From Spirochaetota bacterium (GTDB lineage Bacteria; Spirochaetota; UBA4802; UBA5550), in contig JAGNKX010000011.1 of the NCBI GenBank assembly GCA_017999915.1, forward strand, positions 102,800-166,799: a stretch of 64,000 nt of DNA, given 5' to 3'. The first letter of the stretch is position 1, and each line of letters opens with the position of its first letter. Shown one piece after another: positions 60,512-64,000 of this stretch. Below the pieces are notes generated by a model that worked only from the letters and a program-made list of their open reading frames with translations, was not told the DNA's origin and searched no databases. The position numbers and the translations under genes were made by a program.

Positions 60512-61459
60512 CTAGTCCCCGCCCCTGTGACAGCTGTGGCACCCCTGCGGCCCCGCCGTGCGCCGGTGGCATTCGTGGCACTGCTGGTGGAACGCCGCCT
60601 TGAGATTGATGACGGCCCCCTCGTCCTTTTTCCCGTGGCACGAGGAGCACTTCTTCATGGACCCCAGGTGGTGGCAGTCCACGCATTCGGTGTTGTATTC
60701 CTCCACGTGGGCCTTATGGTTGAAACGGATCTGCGGCAGCCGGTGCCCCGTTTTTTCCAGGGGTATGACGTCCCTGACCTTCTGGTAATCCGACTTGACG
60801 CCGGCATGGCATTCCTGGCACTTCACCGGGCCGCTCTGCTTCTTGTGGCAATCCTTGCAGAAATAGTGGAGGATGACCATCTTCGATCTGCCCACGTGGC
60901 AGGCGGAGCACTTCTTCTTGTTCTTTTCCTTGCCCGCGTCATGGTGGCAGACGTTGCATTCCACCGCCGCCTCTTCATGGGCCTTATGGCTCTTCTTGTC
61001 GAAGACGAAGGTCTTTCCGTACATCTTTTCAATGTCCTTGTAAGCGCTGGTCCCTTTCTTTTCGATATGGCATTCGTTGCAGGGGACCGGTCCCTTCTTC
61101 TTCTCCCGGTGGCACGTGACGCAGAAGTTATGGAACAGCTTCGCCCCCTCCAGGCCCTTGTGGCAGTAGGCGCATTTTTTTATCCGCTCATCGTTGGAGT
61201 GCTTGTGATGGCAGGCGACGCATCGCATGTCCGCCTTTTCGTGGGCGCCGTGGGACATGGTAACGCGGATGGTGGTCTCCAGGGTCTTCGGCCCTTTGGC
61301 CACGTCAGCCTCGGTATAATATGCATTGACCCCGGTAATCTTCACCCGGTCGGTGCCGCTCTGATTCCCGGAACATGCCAGTAACGGCAGAATGGCCGCG
61401 AACACGGCCATTGTAAGAATGTGAATATATGATAGAGTATACCGTATATATCTTAGCAT
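60512..61459 (-). CDS. Dodecaheme c-type cytochrome lipoprotein
   Basis: A 315-residue periplasmic electron carrier. The signal peptide ends at LPLLACSG (Cys29 possible lipid site). There are twelve CxxCH heme-binding motifs (CVACH, CAYCH, CVTCH, CNECH, CNVCH, CSACH, CKDCH, CQECH, CVDCH, CSSCH, CHECH, CHSCH). They fall into three blocks of four, each with an extra His that can be an axial ligand, resembling three fused tetraheme c3-like units. The predicted start is ATG 61459. It would carry electrons across the periplasm and needs the system II proteins encoded at 46.6-48.2 kb, or another set, for heme attachment. Confidence 0.93.
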   Translation of the reverse strand: MLRYIRYTLSYIHILTMAVFAAILPLLACSGNQSGTDRVKITGVNAYYTEADVAKGPKTLETTIRVTMSHGAHEKADMRCVACHHKHSNDERIKKCAYCHKGLEGAKLFHNFCVTCHREKKKGPVPCNECHIEKKGTSAYKDIEKMYGKTFVFDKKSHKAHEEAAVECNVCHHDAGKEKNKKKCSACHVGRSKMVILHYFCKDCHKKQSGPVKCQECHAGVKSDYQKVRDVIPLEKTGHRLPQIRFNHKAHVEEYNTECVDCHHLGSMKKCSSCHGKKDEGAVINLKAAFHQQCHECHRRTAGPQGCHSCHRGGD

Positions 61460-61751
61460 AACTATAATAAAAGTGAATGAATGCTAAATAGTATACACTT
61501 TGAGCAATGTGAGTCAATGACTTTTTCCCATCCAGGTTGTTCGGTGAGAATAATAATTATCAGCGGTCTATTTTCGCAATAAGACATAATAAATATTTCT
61601 TGACAATTTCCTTGAATAAGAATCCCCTCCTTACTATATTAAGCACGGGGACCTCAGGAAACTGCTTGTCTTTCAATAAAAGAGCAGTTTTTTTCTTTAA
61701 TATGTACCCTCTGGGGGCACGGGACCGGTCGATGCCGGCGGTTTCCTCAAA

Positions 61752-61859
61752 AGACTTGTTGTTTTTCTCATTTTATTTACGAGGCCGGGGGCGAAGCCTC
61801 CGAAAAAAGCCCCGCAGGGGCTCTCCTGTAATCGCAAAACGAAGTTTTGCAACAAGTCT
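61752..61859. mobile_element. Miniature element with terminal inverted repeats and three inner hairpins
   Basis: AGACTTGTTG (61752-61761) and CAACAAGTCT (61850-61859) are exact reverse complements. Between them are GAGGC..GCCTC (61781-61800), AGCCCC..GGGGCT (61808-61822, GCA loop) and GCAAAAC..GTTTTGC (61834-61850, GAA loop). No coding sequence. It fits a MITE or REP-like element, or a folded RNA. Confidence 0.6.
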
Positions 61860-61913
61860 AATAATCATTATTGATTCTTAACAATCAATTATCATACTTA
61901 TAAACAGGAGCAC

Positions 61914-61982
61914 CGCGCGATGGGGCTGTCCTGAAAGCCTCCCTCCGGGGGGGTTGGGGGGATTCTTAACAGGCATCGCGCG
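61914..61982. repeat. 9-bp inverted repeat flanking a G-rich stretch
   Basis: CGCGCGATG (61914-61922) and CATCGCGCG (61974-61982) pair perfectly with 51 bases between them, which include CCTCCCTCCGGGGGGG. It ends 43 bases before the nrdJ start codon. Confidence 0.5.
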
Positions 61983-62025
61983 CTGCCTTTCAACACGTTA
62001 TCATTTTCGTTACCGGGATAGAGAC

Positions 62026-64000
62026 ATGGAGTGGACCGATATCATCATTTCTTCCAAAAAAGAACCACAGCTTACGGAAAACGCCCGCATCGTGCTGGAG
62101 AAGCGGTACCTTGCCAAGGACGACAAGGGAGCAATCATTGAAACGCCGGAGGAGCTCTTCAAGCGCGTGGCCAGGTTCGTGGCCTCCGCGGACCTCCTCC
62201 ACGGATCGCCGGCGTCCGAGGTCAACAGGCGCGCCGATGAATTCTACGAGATGATGGCGGACCTCCGGTTCCTTCCCAACACGCCCACGCTCATGAACGC
62301 CGGCAGGCCCCTGGGCCAGCTCTCCGCCTGCTTCGTCCTTCCCGTGGAGGATTCCATGGACAGGATCTTCGACGCGGTCAAGAACATGGCCCTGATCCAC
62401 AAGAGCGGCGGCGGCACCGGCTTCTCCTTTTCCCGCCTCCGTCCCAAGGACGACATCGTCAAGTCCACGGCGGGCGTCTCCAGCGGCCCCGTATCATTCA
62501 TGAACATCTTCAACGCGGCCACGGAAACCATCAAGCAGGGCGGCACCCGGCGCGGCGCCAACATGGCGATCCTGTCGGTGAACCACCCGGACATCATCGA
62601 CTTCATCAGGGCGAAGGAGGACAGGAACGCCCTTACCAATTTCAACATATCCGTGGCCCTTACGGACGACTTCATGGACGCCCTCGAGCGGGACGGCGAG
62701 TACTCCCTTATCAATCCCAACACGAAGCAGGCCACGGCCGCGCTCAAGGCCCGGGAGGTGTTCAACCTCATCGTGCGCAAGGCCTGGGAGAGCGGCGAGC
62801 CGGGGATCGTCTTCATCGACCGCATCAACGCCGCCAATCCGCTCAAGAAGGTGGGCGTCATCGAAAGCACGAATCCATGTGGAGAGCAACCGCTCCTCCC
62901 CTTCGAGTCGTGCAACCTGGGCTCCATCAACCTGAACAAGGTCATCAAGAAGGAAAAAGGCTCTTACGTCATCGATTACGATGCGCTGCGGAAAATCACC
63001 GGGCTCTCGGTCCGCTTCCTGGACAACATCATCGACCTGAACCGGTATCCCCTGGAGCAGATAAAAGAGAACACCCTGGCCAACCGGAAGATCGGCCTCG
63101 GCATCATGGGGTTCGCCGATGTCCTCATCCGCATGGGCATTCCCTACAATTCAGAGGAGGCCGTTGAGACGGCCGAATCGATCATGGGGACCATCCAGGA
63201 GGAATCGAAGCGCGCCTCCCGGGAGCTGGCCAGGGAGCGCGGCGCCTTCCCCAATTTCGACAGATCCTCTTACGCCGACGAGGGCGCAGCGCCGCTGCGC
63301 AACGCCACCACCACCACCATCGCGCCCACCGGCACCATCAGCATCATCGCCGGGACCTCCAGCGGCATCGAGCCGATCTTCGCCCTGGCCTACCTGCGCA
63401 ACGTCATGGACAACAACATCCTGGTCGAGGCCAATCCCCTCTTCGAGGAAACGGCTCGGGAGCGCGGGTTCCTCACCGACGACATCATGACGCGGATCGC
63501 GGAGCACGGATCGGCCCTGGGCATCGACGGGATCCCGGAGGACGCGCAGCGCCTCTTCGTGAGCGCCCACGACATTTCGCCGGAATGGCACATCCGGATA
63601 CAGGCGGCCTTTCAGAAGCACGTGGACAACGCGGTGTCGAAGACCGTCAATTTCAGGAGCGACGCCACGGTGGAGGAGATCGAGCAGGTCTACCTGTCGG
63701 CCTACCATCTCGGGTGCAAGGGCGTGACCGTGTACCGCGACCAGTCCCGGGAGAACCAGGTCCTCGAGACCCGGCAGAAAGCGGACGGCAGATCCTTCAC
63801 GGAAAGCGCCGCCGCGGCGGTCCCGCAGGGCCCCATCACGCCGCGGCCGCGCAGCGAGATCACCTGGGGATCGACCCGGAAGATCGCCACGGGCTGCGGC
63901 TCCCTCTACGTCACCATCAACCAGGACGAGCAGGGCCTCTTCGAGGTCTTCGCGGCCATGGGCAAGGGGGGCGGGTGCGCCGCGAGCCAGACCGAGGCGG
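62026..64000 (+). CDS. nrdJ: Class II (adenosylcobalamin-dependent) ribonucleotide reductase, 3' end cut by the window
   Basis: It reduces ribonucleotides to deoxyribonucleotides using a radical from coenzyme B12. The frame is open from ATG 62026 to the window edge, giving 658 residues of a longer protein. Features in order: N-terminal ATP-cone-free start, [13 protein letters not shown] (first active-site Cys), [14 protein letters not shown], the active-site block [45 protein letters not shown], and [12 protein letters not shown] with KGVTVYRD. This matches the NrdJ (TIGR02504-type) group, which works with or without oxygen. A need for B12 may link to the tetrapyrrole-related genes at 42-53 kb. 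Confidence 0.93.
   Translation, partial: MEWTDIIISSKKEPQLTENARIVLEKRYLAKDDKGAIIETPEELFKRVARFVASADLLHGSPASEVNRRADEFYEMMADLRFLPNTPTLMNAGRPLGQLSACFVLPVEDSMDRIFDAVKNMALIHKSGGGTGFSFSRLRPKDDIVKSTAGVSSGPVSFMNIFNAATETIKQGGTRRGANMAILSVNHPDIIDFIRAKEDRNALTNFNISVALTDDFMDALERDGEYSLINPNTKQATAALKAREVFNLIVRKAWESGEPGIVFIDRINAANPLKKVGVIESTNPCGEQPLLPFESCNLGSINLNKVIKKEKGSYVIDYDALRKITGLSVRFLDNIIDLNRYPLEQIKENTLANRKIGLGIMGFADVLIRMGIPYNSEEAVETAESIMGTIQEESKRASRELARERGAFPNFDRSSYADEGAAPLRNATTTTIAPTGTISIIAGTSSGIEPIFALAYLRNVMDNNILVEANPLFEETARERGFLTDDIMTRIAEHGSALGIDGIPEDAQRLFVSAHDISPEWHIRIQAAFQKHVDNAVSKTVNFRSDATVEEIEQVYLSAYHLGCKGVTVYRDQSRENQVLETRQKADGRSFTESAAAAVPQGPITPRPRSEITWGSTRKIATGCGSLYVTINQDEQGLFEVFAAMGKGGGCAASQTEA

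Larger units (their letters stand above)
61460..62025. other. Repeat-bearing intergenic region
   Basis: A 566-base non-coding gap between divergent genes. AT-rich from 61460 to 61650, then a hairpin element (61752-61859) and a second inverted repeat (61914-61982). No gene or cobalamin riboswitch was recognised ahead of nrdJ. Confidence 0.55.

Noticed and set aside
61460-62025. CRISPR array or tRNA gene in the gap before nrdJ
   Set aside because: The repeats are inverted, not evenly spaced direct repeats, and no cloverleaf with a CCA-type acceptor stem was found.

Overview
The window is about 64 kb of GC-rich chromosomal DNA from a Gram-negative, motile, respiring and probably anaerobic bacterium. 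Two TonB-dependent receptors, an AsmA-like protein and an outer-membrane barrel imply an outer membrane. A dodecaheme cytochrome, CcsA/ResB cytochrome assembly proteins, a class II (B12-dependent) ribonucleotide reductase and a tungstate-type ABC transporter suggest anaerobic respiration. Many putative lipoproteins have Ser just before the lipidated Cys (FSC, LSC), a relaxed lipobox seen in spirochaetes. A spirochaete (Leptospirales-like or uncultured Spirochaetota) is my best guess, but a Desulfobacterota-like host is not excluded. No rRNA, tRNA, CRISPR array or transposase was recognised.

Layout. 0-10.5 kb: P-type ATPase, a TerB-like small protein, acyltransferase, thioesterase, an InlB-repeat lipoprotein, an outer-membrane barrel gene (with a deleted second copy 4 kb upstream), an AsmA-like protein and MarC. 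10.7-22.4 kb: nadE, a multi-sensor kinase with its NarL-type regulator, a second PAS kinase, hisD, and trkA-trkH. 22.6-33.5 kb: small exported or lipid-anchored proteins, an acetyltransferase, a methyltransferase, carA, a clostripain-type protease and a flavin reductase. 33.7-39.9 kb: a kinase remnant, a chemoreceptor, a LysE exporter and a large hybrid kinase.

40-58 kb is the most distinctive part. TupABC (tungstate/molybdate) is divergent from a TonB receptor. That receptor is followed by a lipoprotein with a sulfite-oxidase-like fold, CcsA, ResB, and a lipoprotein carrying a tetrapyrrole-methylase fold. Next come a TiaS-like protein and an ECF transporter (fused ATPase, EcfT, a membrane-anchored sulfite-oxidase-fold protein, S component). 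After these lie a broken TonB receptor, a lipoprotein interrupted by an in-frame TGA, a second TonB receptor, and a regulator joining a helix-turn-helix to a periplasmic-binding-protein-like domain of the kind linked to molybdate/tungstate control. Together they look like an envelope-spanning uptake and processing system for a metal, a metal oxyanion or a tetrapyrrole. The substrate cannot be read from the sequence.

58-64 kb: a chemoreceptor with a CxxC insertion, the dodecaheme cytochrome, a repeat-rich gap with a hairpin element, and the 5' part of nrdJ, which runs off the window.
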